A model generated the notes under the pieces. That model saw nothing but the letters and a program-made list of their open reading frames with translations, did no database searches and was not told the DNA's origin. From NCBI GenBank assembly GCA_028565635.1, contig JAOXYB010044948.1, forward strand, positions 1 through 27,102: DNA of 27,102 nucleotides. The letters are read 5' to 3'. Positions 12,149 through 23,700 of the stretch are shown piece by piece. A program made the position numbers and the translations under genes. The stretch's first letter is position 1. Every line of letters starts with the position of its first letter. Source of the stretch: Phoronis ovalis (taxonomy: Eukaryota > Phoronida > Phoronidae).

Positions 12149-12549
12149 TTATATTGTCCTGCAATTATAATTTATCAAATAGTAACACATTTTGGTATAT
12201 TTTGAACACTTTAAATGTTGCTTTTTTGTATCTGTAATGGCTCAAGATATAAGAAGACATTGCAATGTCAGATGCCGATCTCATCCCTAGAATGTTCTAG
12301 ATTGTATGTGAATTGCAGCCCTGGTAAGTAGCCACTTTTTCAAGTAATTGCTTTAAGTAGTCTTATATATGTAAAGCAAAGTATCGTTTACAATAAATGT
12401 TGAAGATTGGGACCATCATTTGATACAATTTTCAATGTCATTCTAAAATGGTATCTAGCCTAATACACCCAACCCCCTTTTGTTTCTCAGAAAGGACTTG
12501 GAAGAACGTGGAAGAATGTTAAAATCACATCCTGTACACTCACTTTAAG

Positions 12550-13055
12550 TGATAATATGCTTAGTGCGATGAACATTGCTTGGAGTGAAGAAACAGGTTC
12601 AGGTTTTTAAACTTTTAAGTTAAAACTTCAGACATAGTTTATTATGAGTAGTTTTTTATATGTCATTGTACTGTAGTTTAAATTTATAAATGTAGTATTA
12701 AAGTTGTAATAGTTTTTTATATAATTGTATTAAGTAACATTTATAATATGCTTAGACTGCATCACAGTGGAAGTGCATTGCTTGGAGTATGTACAGAATT
12801 TCAAATTGAAGTTCACCATGTTACTTTTTATGGGTAATTTTTTGTCATTCACCTCACTAGTTTAAATTCACAGATGTGATTTAGTTTCACCACTTACTGC
12901 AAGTGTATCTCAGGGTATATTAAAGACAGATTGAAGTTATGGAAGCTTGTACAGGTTTTTAAACTCAAGCTCAGACAATTTTCACTTTTCATACAATGTA
13001 GATATTTTTTTTATTTGCCACTACACTGTTGTTTAACTCCATAGAACTATTGAAA
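12550..13055. repeat. ~200-bp diverged tandem repeat, about three units
   Basis: Related stretches recur in one orientation: ATAATATGCTTAG at 12551 and 12744, ACATTGCTTGGAGT versus GCATTGCTTGGAGT, CAGGTTTTTAAACT at 12600 and 12952, and a TGTAGTTTAAAT, CTAGTTTAAAT, TTGTTTAACT series. No coding frame persists through it. Confidence 0.55.
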
Positions 13056-13437
13056 TGGAAATAGCTTTACAACTCTGGAAGCCATAAATTTGACATTTTA
13101 TACTTTATGATTTGGTACATATTGACTGGATTTGGATTTGGTGCATGTTCCTGGCTTTTAATGTAGATGCCTTGCTTAATTATGATATCCCTTACTTTTG
13201 AGGGTTTGATAGAGGAAATTAATTCATTCACTTGACTGCTCTTATTTGCATTTTGCATTACTTGTGCAACTGTTTATCATCAGTTTACTTTAGTTTTATG
13301 TTTATGTAACCTGTTCTTGGAATATACTTTTCAACATTTTGGAATAAATAAATAAGCTTAACTTGAATTAGTTTTATGTAGTTAAGGACTTGTCAGCTTT
13401 ATCAATATATTGGTGACATGTTAGTCTAATTTTATGT

Positions 13438-13660
13438 CGTCCCCAGTAGTAACACTCGATCGTGATGTCCTCAGTTGGTAGGTAATAAATGCATGCCTAC
13501 ATGCATTATGTGTGTTTATAAAGGCCCCGTTTGTAAGTCCCCAGTTGTAACACTCGATCGGGATGTCCCCAGTGGGTAGATAACAAATGCATGCCTATGG
13601 TGTGTGTTTATCAAGTCCTCGTTTGTAACACACAATCTTAATGTCCCCAGTTAGTAAATC
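13438..13660. repeat. ~100-bp tandem repeat, two full units and part of a third
   Basis: Units share AACACTCGATCG, GATGTCC-CAGT, AAATGCATGCCTA and TGTGTGTTTAT. The first begins near 13440 and the second near 13540. The third, near 13625, is diverged (AACACACAATCTTAATGTCC) and truncated. Confidence 0.75.
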
Positions 13661-13867
13661 TTATATTGTGTGTGCACATGTGTGTCCAGCGATAGATGTT
13701 AAGGAACGATACCTTATTTTTAATAGTTATAAAGTTTATTTTTACGCAGAAAGCTTTCTTTAATTATAAATATAACAATCCTAAATTTGTATGTACCTAG
13801 TGTCAATAATAAAGATGTTCCCAGTTGGGGGATGTTTGGCAAGTCGCCACGTTTGACACACCTTACA

Positions 13868-14292
13868 AGTATGTGTGTTTGTGTGTGTATGTGTGTGTGT
13901 GTGTGTGTTTGTATTATTACCCTGTGGTTTCCCTACACTGGGGAAAATATAGACATTTGAGTAGGATTAGTTCACTTTTTAGCCTGTTTTATGCAGCTAG
14001 CCCATTTGTCAAACAAGCATGATTTATGGTGTATGTGTGTGGTATGCGTGTGTGTGCGCCTATGTGATGTGAGTTTGGTGTGATGTGCGTTTAGTGTGTT
14101 TGTGTGTGTGTGTAGTGACTGTGTGTATTGAATAGTTTGTGTGTGCGTACGCGCGCGCGTATGTGTGTGTGTGTGTGTGTTAATAGCCTGTAATGTGCCT
14201 ACAATGGGAAATATATAACAAATTTAGTAGGGTTAAGTCTTTTTGGCCTGTTTTATGCAGCTAGCCCATTGGTCAAACAAACATGATTTATG

Positions 14293-14327
<35 letters not shown>

Positions 14328-14340
14328 GTGTATGTGGTGA
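13868..14340. repeat. TG microsatellites within a ~265-bp tandem duplication
   Basis: Three TG/TGTG-rich runs (about 13868-13912, 14034-14180 with a CGCGCG interruption, and 14297-14337) alternate with two copies of a unique unit. Both copies contain CCTGTTTTATGCAGCTAGCC and CATGATTTATG (13983-14025 and 14247-14292). The microsatellite and spacer were duplicated together. Confidence 0.85.
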
Positions 14341-14603
14341 TACTATTCCGAAACAGCCTTCTTTTTCCTCAAGTTGCAGTCAACTCTTATAAACTAAAGC
14401 AAAGACGGATTTTCCATCTGTACAATATTGTTTGTATCTGATCAAGTTTATTATTTTGACAGACTGCAAACTCTAAGAAAGGTGAAAGAGTACATATGCA
14501 TACATGTACCAGGATTTTGTTTGATTCGTTGGAGTGATGTTTACTAAGGAGATTGCAATGTTAGATGATAGCAAGTTTTAATCCCCAATGCATTATCACT
14601 CAC

Positions 14604-14753
14604 CTGCATTTCTAAGGTAAATTATTATACTAACCGCCACAAGAATAAATGCACACCAGAAAGATAATAGCCACCATAGAAAATCACCAATTGCACCACT
14701 GAGGTTCACGTAAACCAATGGCATTACAATTGCAAGGATTACAATTGCAAATA
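14604..14753 (-). CDS. Membrane-hairpin exon, copy C (third in transcript)
   Basis: The acceptor CTTTGCAG and donor GCAG|GTGAGTGATAA bound 150 nt, phase 1-1, 49 full codons. Segments FAIVILAIVMPLVYVNL and FLWWLLSFWCAFILVAVSII are joined by SGAIGD, ending YLRNA. It is closest to copy B in its first half (FA.VILA.VM.L.YV) and to copy A near its end. It follows the short exon in phase and leaves phase 1. No exon starting with two bases in frame was recognised between it and the left edge, so the C-terminus lies in a distant or unrecognised exon, or copy C is not used constitutively. Confidence 0.7.
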
Positions 14754-17700
14754 CTGCAAAGAATAAAGTTAAAATGGGAAATTATATGCGTTATATTACA
14801 CTATCAATAGATGGGATACTACACGGATCAATAAGTCAACTGTAGTTGTTGATGAACAAATTGATCACATAAGATTTATCTAAACAGAAATGTGAAGTCA
14901 GAGTTATATGGTAGTTGTTGTATCCTATAACAAGATATATTTACACAGTTTCACATGTTCTAAAAAGAAGATATACTTGATGAATATTTTATTTAGGACA
15001 CTAAAATTATAACTCATAAATTCATTTCTGAGAAATAGAAAAATGTAGAGAGAAGACAATAAGACTTAAACATTTTTTGAGAACCAGCACCCAGAATATG
15101 CTTTTTATTTTGGTGCCCGCCAAAAAGAAATTCCAATTAAGATAAGCCTACACCATCCACATTTCAAAAAAACTTTCGTTTTTAAGCTTTTTTAGAAGAC
15201 AATCAACATATGGCCAAAGATATATTTAAAGCATTAATGAGAGTCTTTGTTGTTTTCCCTGAACATGTATAAAACAATGTGTATGCTTATATATTCTTGC
15301 TGGGCAACTTTCTACTAAATATGTGTGGTCCTGGCATGTGTATGATCATTTTGAAACCTTAATTGAAACATTTTGCTTTGATCTGACAAGTCATTTACTC
15401 TATTAGCATATGAGAATATTCTACTAAACTTGGTGTGTAATAGGTATAATCCGTTTTCGTACAATTATTTCCAACGTTTCAAGATGGACAATCACGATAA
15501 TTTTTATAAAAACACCTGGTAAAGTTTTCCTAAAAACACCACAGAAAAACAACTAAAAATGGAATTTACCATTTTAGTCCCTCGAATACAGTTTTATCCT
15601 AACACCTAGTTTTACCAGTTGAACGTACATTTGTAACACAACGTACGACAGGCACGGCAGATTATCGCGCAAGTAACTTAAGGCAGGTATTAAGCAACTC
15701 AATGTACTCTCTGCCTGAATAGGATGCAGTCTATCGCAGGCTACTTCAGAATGTTATAAACATAGGTACCCATTTTTACACCTGGGTGGAGAGAAGCAAA
15801 TGAGGGTAAAGTCTTGCTTAAAACAATCACTAATGACCCATACAGGGTTTGAACCTGCAGCCTTTCGATTTGCAGTCCGGCACCTATTACCTGAGCCATT
15901 GCAACTCCCACGTTTCGCACTGGTGACGCTGTGAAATTGATTTTTTTTAATATTTTAAATAAATAGAAAGGTTAATTTTTTTTCATTTTAATGTGTGCTT
16001 TTTAAAAACTGTATGACCTTTTACGTGGCACTCACCGTTTTTGGCTAAATGATTACGTGACCCATAGATGTGTGTTTATTTACATGATCTCATAGAACAA
16101 CTTTCCATGCAATGAAGGAAACGCGCGGAATTTGAATTATATTGTTCATACTAGAAAGTGTCGACAATGCCTCGTGCTATGGTGTACTTCTGTAGTGTCA
16201 ACAATGCCTCGTGCTACGGTGTACTTCGGTATGTCGACAATGCCTCGTGCTATGGTGTACTTATGTAGTGTCAACAACGCCTCGTGCTATGGCGTACTTA
16301 GGCCTTATGAGACTTAATAGTCAGAGAAAATATCATTTTTTACTGTATTAGGAAGCTTCACTGTTTGCTATATCTATGTTTGTTATTCATAATATGCCTA
16401 ACTTTGTTTTATAATGTTTTCACTTACCTTGACACTTCTGAAATTCAATCCACTGTGTTGACAAATTTTGACATCTATTGATGGTGACATTCAATGTTGC
16501 TTTATTTTCCTATAAAGAGCAATTTTTAAAATTGGTTGTCAGCTTGATGCTGTGATTTTATTATAACCAAAGTAATATGTTATAGGCACCTTAGTAGTAG
16601 TGAATTTTAAAAAACACAAGCACATGATGACAAAACGTGTCTAACTTAGTTCATCTCCTGTTGTGGCTAATTTTGAAATTACTAGACATTTGTTAGATGC
16701 AATAATTATACTGAAGGTTTAGATAACATCTACCTAAGTGGATAGTATGTGCAATGTAATTGACATGCCCTGTTAACTGTAAGTTTCTGTTGGAATACTG
16801 TAAATCACTTTAACTGAAATTACATTACGAAATGTTCATAGCTGCAATTTTAAAGGAAGATAACCTGTAGGCATTCCTTTCCTATCTACTGGAGTTGCAT
16901 TGATTACCATATATATACTAACTATATGGATTACGTGTACTACATACCATTGTATCATTTGAAGCAACAGCGGAAACATATTCGCCATCTACTTCCGGAA
17001 TACTTTCTTCCAACAGAACCGCCTTGCAGACATTGTAGTCCTCTTCCAGAATGTTTACTTCAAATTGTTCTTGTTCTATACTAAATTTTTCTTTGAGTTC
17101 CTTTGTGAGAATTGTCTGCTCCAACAGAGTTATCAACTCCCCATTTGTATAGAGCCGCCACAGTTGCTCTAACTCTATAGTATCTCTTGGGTGAAATACT
17201 AAAATGATGCATTGGCGTTTTATGTCAGCAACTGGGATGCCTATAAGTTTTTCAATCCCCTTACAATACTTTACTTTACTTTGCAGCAGATAATCGATAT
17301 ACTTCCCGACATTTTCTTGCCGCGTAAGTTCTGTTTTTGCTTTCAATCTATCTGTTTCTGAATAATTCAAACATTGAAAAGTTATAATTTTGAAGGTGAA
17401 GTACTATAATAATATATTGTATTTTAAATAGTTCTTTGCTTGTAGATCCTATTCCTCACAGTGTTAAACTGGATGTACAAATTGAAATCAAAATTGTACT
17501 CACTCTTTTGCTACGGTCGGACATCTCAAATAGAATGCTTTTTGTCTACATAATCCCGAGTAATTCCAACACCGGGAGCACCCAGGAAAAACAATTACAA
17601 AAAAGTAAACACACATATCATGGGGCACATATGTCAAATCTTTTCCTCATTTTGTTATTTGAGGCATTCTATCATGAATTAAGTCTCCTACACATTTTAA

Positions 17701-20700
17701 AACCGGTACTAGGTAATAAAATCCATGACATACAATCCAAACCCAACATTTTTACCTGGGTCTCACATCCTCACCTGAAAATGATTACCCCTTCGGTCTC
17801 CAGGACCCTTCCTTAAAGGAATTAAAATTTCTAATAAAATATAGATAAGGCATACCCGAATTTGCGATCCAGCCCCAATGTGTCTTATTATACTGATTGA
17901 TATGTTTTCTAAGTCTGTATTATTTTGACTTTTGTATTATTCATTAATTTATAGATCTGTTCAATACTTATTATCAATTAATTTAATGTATATATATAAT
18001 TTAGACGTGTTAACATCAATTCATTTGTAACATATACGTTTATTGCTAAGTTCAACTCCCGTGACTGACACTGTATAGCTTTTATGTTTATTTCACTCAT
18101 CTACTAAAAATCAACATGTACATGTGTAACTTTTATTTAGAACTGTCATACGATGTTTAAAAGTATATCATTATATTAATATAAAAAGTTACTTCATTGC
18201 GATTTTACGCATGGCATTGTATATTCTAATGAAAACATTCTGACAATTGAGATTTGAAGCTTTAACTGAATTTGGGCGCACATTTTTCTAAGCCAGCACC
18301 AGTCCTGATCCATTTAATGAAACAGTCGTTTTTAAAAATTACTGTAAACACATCAAAACATTAGCAGGCCTGTCTGGACTCGAACTGTCTATCTGCACTC
18401 ACGCACATGGTACAGTGGTAATAACACAATGGTAGCAAGTGTATTGAATCGCATAACAGTGTGTTATGCATTATGATTAGTAAATTAGATTAGAAGTCAA
18501 AGAGCGCAAAGGAATGTTAACAATTGGATATCCGAATCTCTCAGTTTCAAAATAATCTTCATGTTTCCTTTATTTCAATTACTTCATAATAATTTTAATT
18601 TTTTTATTATTTTAAACCCCAATACTTTCATTTCATGAACTTCCTCTCAACTCACGGATAAATTTAATATATTTGCGGTATATAGGCAACACTTGTGTAT
18701 CAGCAAACTGATTACTTGGTCACCAAGTGGAAAATATGCAAAAGTAATTCTAACTGCGAAAAAAATTACATTATTACAAATAATTTTCTTTTTTATGGAG
18801 TTGCAGTTAACATTTACACACTAAAGCAAAGACGTATATTCTAGGATATTTCCGGTTAACATGTACAGTATGTATAATATTTTTTGAATCTGAACAAGTT
18901 TTTTATTTTTCCAAACTCTAAGAAACGCGAAACAGTGTAAACGCATATATGTACTAGGATTTTGGAATGCTCCCTAATTGGTTGTAGGGATGTTTATTTA
19001 AGAGATAGCAAATGTTAACATCTATACGTTATCACTCACCTGCAATCTTAAGGAAATTGGTTAAATATGCGCCAGTCACCACAATAGAAGTCAAACAGAG
19101 AGGTATTTGCCACCACGGAAATTCACCACTTAAACCAATGAATATCACGTAAGCCAATGTCATTACAGTTGCAAGGATTACAGTAGCAAATGCTGAAAAA
19201 AAAAATAAAAAGGGAAATTATACGCGTTATATTACACTATCAATAGATGGGATACTGTAAAATATTTGTTGAAACAAGTTAGTTAAGTCACTTGAAAATA
19301 AAAAAGGATTATGTCTTCCAGCTTTATTGAGAATTTGAAAGCCATTTCTGGTTTAAAATGAAGTTACAGTAAATTATATAGAACCTATGAAGTTTATGCG
19401 CAATATATGTTACGCAGTGGTGCTTCAGTATCTGACGCAACGTCATATGTAAGAACTGTTTATTAATAATGTTATAATTGCTTTATAAACGTACACACAT
19501 ATGTGCGTACTAAATATTTATATAACGTAAACACAAAAAGTAAATGTTCTATCCAAATATTTAACAGTCAGTGAAAATGCCTGATATCTTTAATTATTTC
19601 CTCGGTTGTTCAAACGCATGGTCCCTGAAATGTAACAGAATACAACACAAAGGTACTTTTTCCAGTTAGATATAAGTGTTAACTTTAGAACATAAAAGTA
19701 CTCTGACATTTCAAAACATACAGAAGTACAGTTGTTTTATGAAGTTTTTAAGGAAACCTCTTGCTCCTATTGTTGCTGTCCGCAGTTTGTTGATGAACAC
19801 TAGTGTAGAGAAACTTTAATTTATGCCTAAAGCCTGAGAATATTTTCTTAGACATACCATTGGAAAGAGATATTTGTGTCTACATAAAACAACAATTTTT
19901 TCAATTAAAAAAAATCGGTATATTTTGGTAACTTTTTGGTAATATATTGGTGTCCAAGCTTGAGGGGGTACCCCCAAGGTACAATGCTCGCACTTAAAAA
20001 TCGGCAATGCTCACTGCTCGCGATACCCCCCCCCCTACAGCCCCCAAACTTCTACATTTTTGGTACAGGTTCGATCCAAAGTTTTACGCTCAACAGCATA
20101 TCTCTACCATGTAATATAACTAAGAAACCCCTACGGGATAAAATGTGTCAGTTATTTTTTGTTTCTACTAATGTTTACGTACCATAATAGCGAAGGTAAT
20201 TATTTTCTTTCTAATTTATAGTTCGGGTCGTAGCATGTACAATGTACATGGCTAGATAGAATCTGCATAGACATGACAGATAAAAGATCCAGTGAGGGAA
20301 TGAAGAGCTGCCCGATGTATACCTCTTAGTCATAACAGATATTAGAGTTAACATGTTAATGGATTACTACAACAAAGAATGACAAAAAAGTGTTAACACC
20401 ATTGCATTATCACTCACCTGCAATTCTAAGTATTAGACAAATTACCACAAGAATAAGTGTCAAAAAGACATATGTTAGCCACCGTTGAAAATCACAACTT
20501 GTACCACTGAATGTCAAGTAAACCAATAGCCTTACAATCACAAGGACAAAAGTAAAAAATGCTGCAAAAAGTAAGGTACAAATTATACATTATAGGCGTT
20601 ATATTACACTATCAATAGATGGAATACTATACGGATTGATATCACTGTTCCGGAGAAGAAGATATTTGTTGAAACAAGTTCCTAACGTCTACCAATGTAG

Positions 20701-23700
20701 CTATCAGCATTTTTTACGACATTGACACATAGTTAACATTTCAAGTTCGATTAAATACAGTGGCCACTTAGCAGTGATAATTATTATTCAAGAAAACATT
20801 TTTTGAAGGACTAGCGACTCAAATTCAATATTAAAAAAACATATGTCTTTGATTCAGCTCTCAAATCTTATGTGATAATAGCGAGTACACAGGCTCACCG
20901 AGAGATATTTTAAACCAAATTAAATATGTGTGACAGCTTTAAGTACTCCTGGAAGCACTCGAAATCCAGTTTATACATATAAATGTTTATATGAGAAAAA
21001 TATAAACGCAATTACCTGTCAGGTAACTGCTAGAATGCATACTAAATGGAAATGAGTCTCTCGAATTTGGAAAGTTTTCTACATTTCCAATGGAATGCTA
21101 TCCATTGATATCGTTATTTATTGCGTCATAAAGATTTAACTTAAGGGCATAGTGCCACATATGACGGGCTGTACATCGTTAGAAACAGTAGGAATATCTG
21201 GACCTCGCAAGACAGGTCGGAAAAAGGTAATTTTTTCGCAGACATTCTTAAATCGTTGCATGAGCTACATAGTTAATTCTGTAATATTTCATGCGTACAA
21301 AATCAGCTCCAAGAGATTTATCTGTATCGAGAGGTTGATCATCCCGACCCGTTGTTGGTTCCTTCAAATCGAAGCACAAAGTTCGAATAAGTCAGAACAT
21401 TAATGTCATATCAAAATTCTTAGAATTCAGATCTCTAACGGAGGGATAAAACGTATTGACCCATTGTGATCGATTAAATGCCCGTCTTCTGCTTAATTCC
21501 GACAGAGTTTGACGGTTAGATTGTTGAAAATCAACAACCAACTATTGTGGAGGAAATATCAGCGACAACCATACGTAACACGTTTGCTCCAGTTTCACCC
21601 ACCAGGAATACAAAATTTGCAGAAGTTTGGGTCTATCGGTGTACGTGCTATTATATACTACAGGTCTGCAATTGATAAAATGTACGTGCCAGATTTTACT
21701 GTTCAAACGTTGTTTCACATTGTAACAATGTAAGAATGACGTTTTGTATGTAACAACGAATTTAGCTTGTATTGTCTTTTGGCTATCAGTTAACAATCTG
21801 CACATATTGTACAAGTTAGTCGATAGGAAGACATACATTGATATGAGTGATAGTAGTATTTATATGTACCCGCCTTAATCGTGATTAATGATGATCTGGG
21901 AGGGTAAGCATAACTCTTAGTGAGAAAGTCTGAATAAAGTTATTTATTAATGTACTGACAACGTACATTATAAAGTATTGAAGCTGCATGTCCAGCAAAT
22001 GAGCTGGGTTTGTTACTTAACACACGGTGTCAGTGATTATCAGTATTATCAGCTAACAGAATCGAAAAAGCAAAAACGAACAATGTTCGGAAAAGGATCA
22101 CCAGAAAGCCGAAGTGACATAAATTCCGATTGAAATAGGATTTTTAAAAAGTCAAAAATTGTATTTGTTTTAAGTCAATTTAGATCAATTCATCTGTGCT
22201 GTCCTGATGTCGGAGGTAATAATTATGTTTGTATTGTACTGAGTTGTATAGTGTTAGAAGTACCGACGGAATGATACTGTCATTGATAGTTTATTCTGAG
22301 TCCGACTCAGAAGGTTGCTTTATTATGTTTATTTATTACTACTGTTTGCAACTAGAATCGATCTGAGTGTGGTATCGTGCTGTTTGTTTTGTAGATCATT
22401 GATATATTGAAACACCAAGACATGACAGTGTCGCACTTCCTTATAAATGATAATAATATCTGTTCCAAACTTAAAACAAGGTAATATTATTAGCCCTACA
22501 GAAATACTACAGTTCATGTGCAATATAAATTGTGGAAATAACCAAATTATAAGAATCAGACAATGTTTGTTTCCTTTTAGTCTACAGTTTTTGATGGAAC
22601 AATTATGGACACCAAACATTTTCTAAATGGTCCAATTACACAATTAGACTCCCCTTCCAACTCAATAGAAAAACGTTGTAACGCGCATGCACGTTTCAAA
22701 TAGACCAACATACCCGAAACTAGCATCTCTGCATAATGTGAGCGTACACTCTTCAATACACTACCAGTTAGTTGTTCGTTCAGTCTTGTCCATACTGATT
22801 TTGAGAAAATCGTAAATGGGCCTGTAAAGGATCTCTGGAATTTGATTGCTGTAGTCAGAAAGTACAACATGTTGACATTACAAAACACGCAAAATTAAAA
22901 CGCCACGCCCCCCCCCAAGGAAGAAAAAAATATGTGTATTAATATGCCGGTACCATAATCGTCAACATAGACTCCTGCTATGGTGTACTTAGACTAAGTG
23001 TAGTTTTCAACAGTTTGAATTTAAAGTTCTGTCCCTCTAATTTAAATTCAAATCCATTGTGTTTTAAAAATTAAAAATAAAGCGGATCTTAATTTTAACT
23101 TAGCCCAAAGTCAGAGCATTTTGCTATCGACGGTTAATTAGAATTCCAATGAAACGTACCTCTCACACTGGTACAAAAGGTGTTTTAATTGAACTTACCG
23201 TCTCGTTTTCTTTTTGTTGATATAGTCCGCAATACTGCACCATTAGAGCCTGCTGACAATGCAAAAATTGAAAATAAATCTTGCAAATATTTTTTAAAAA
23301 AATAACGTTCGCAATTAAAGGATCCTCGCTTCTAATCAAGTAGAGATGTAAAAATCCAAGGTGTTAGTTTAATCAAATTGTATTTTCTTGTACCCAAACT
23401 TGATTGATATCTTGACTAAAATAAAAAACTGATAAACTAATTTAACAAAATTTTCTTTTTGACCTTAATATTGTATTATGTGCATATTATATGCATAATT
23501 TACAACTTGTGTTCTAATTACTTCTCCAATTAATTGACTTTTATCACTTAAAAAAATATTTGTGATATTTGCACCAAGAGCCAGATTTGTTTTAACTTAC
23601 CTCTTCCTGTTTGAAGCTGATAAACTGTTTCGTAATAGAAGTTGTGAATTTTGTTTTGACCGGTGTAACAGTTTGGTTTGTTTGCAGCAATTTAAAGAAA

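Larger units (their letters stand above)
14374..14820. repeat. Duplicated block around hairpin exon copy C
   Basis: This is the partner of 18800-19260: same order, same strand, recognisable on both sides of the exon. The homology begins near TTGCAGT at 14374 and continues past the 33-nt element. Confidence 0.75.
18800..19260. repeat. Duplicated block around hairpin exon copy B
   Basis: This matches 14374-14820 in order and orientation. Shared stretches include CACTAAAGCAAAGACG versus AACTAAAGCAAAGACG, CCAAACTCTAAGAAACGCGA versus GCAAACTCTAAGAAAGGTGA, ATGTACTAGGATTTTG versus ATGTACCAGGATTTTG, then the exon and the 33-nt element. Copy A shares only the exon, the element and a further stretch AATATTTGTTGAAACAAGTT with copy B. 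The exon cassette was therefore duplicated with flanking intron. Confidence 0.75.

Noticed and set aside
13067-13258. Minus-strand frame downstream of hairpin copy C, tested as a second TRADD-N-like exon
   Set aside because: It lies at about the distance where a copy of the TRADD-N-like exon would be, but residues such as SSIKPSKVRDIIIKQGIYIK do not match that domain and no in-phase acceptor is present.
13825-14022. Cysteine/valine-rich plus-strand frame
   Set aside because: It is a translation of the TG microsatellite.
16132-16317. 61-codon plus-strand frame with repeated PRA.V motif
   Set aside because: It is created by the 36-bp minisatellite period.
17436-17816. 126-codon plus-strand open frame in an intron of the minus-strand gene
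   Set aside because: It starts at TTG, not ATG, has no splice context and no recognisable domain, and its composition is that of noncoding AT-rich DNA. It could be an old element relic, but nothing supports a gene.
18370-18430. tRNA-like B-box (AGTTCGAGTCC on the minus strand)
   Set aside because: No paired box A at proper spacing and no cloverleaf could be drawn. At most it is a decayed SINE fragment.
21509-21838. Overlapping open frames on both strands
   Set aside because: Neither has a domain pattern, acceptor or donor in a compatible phase. Overlap on both strands indicates lack of stops rather than coding.
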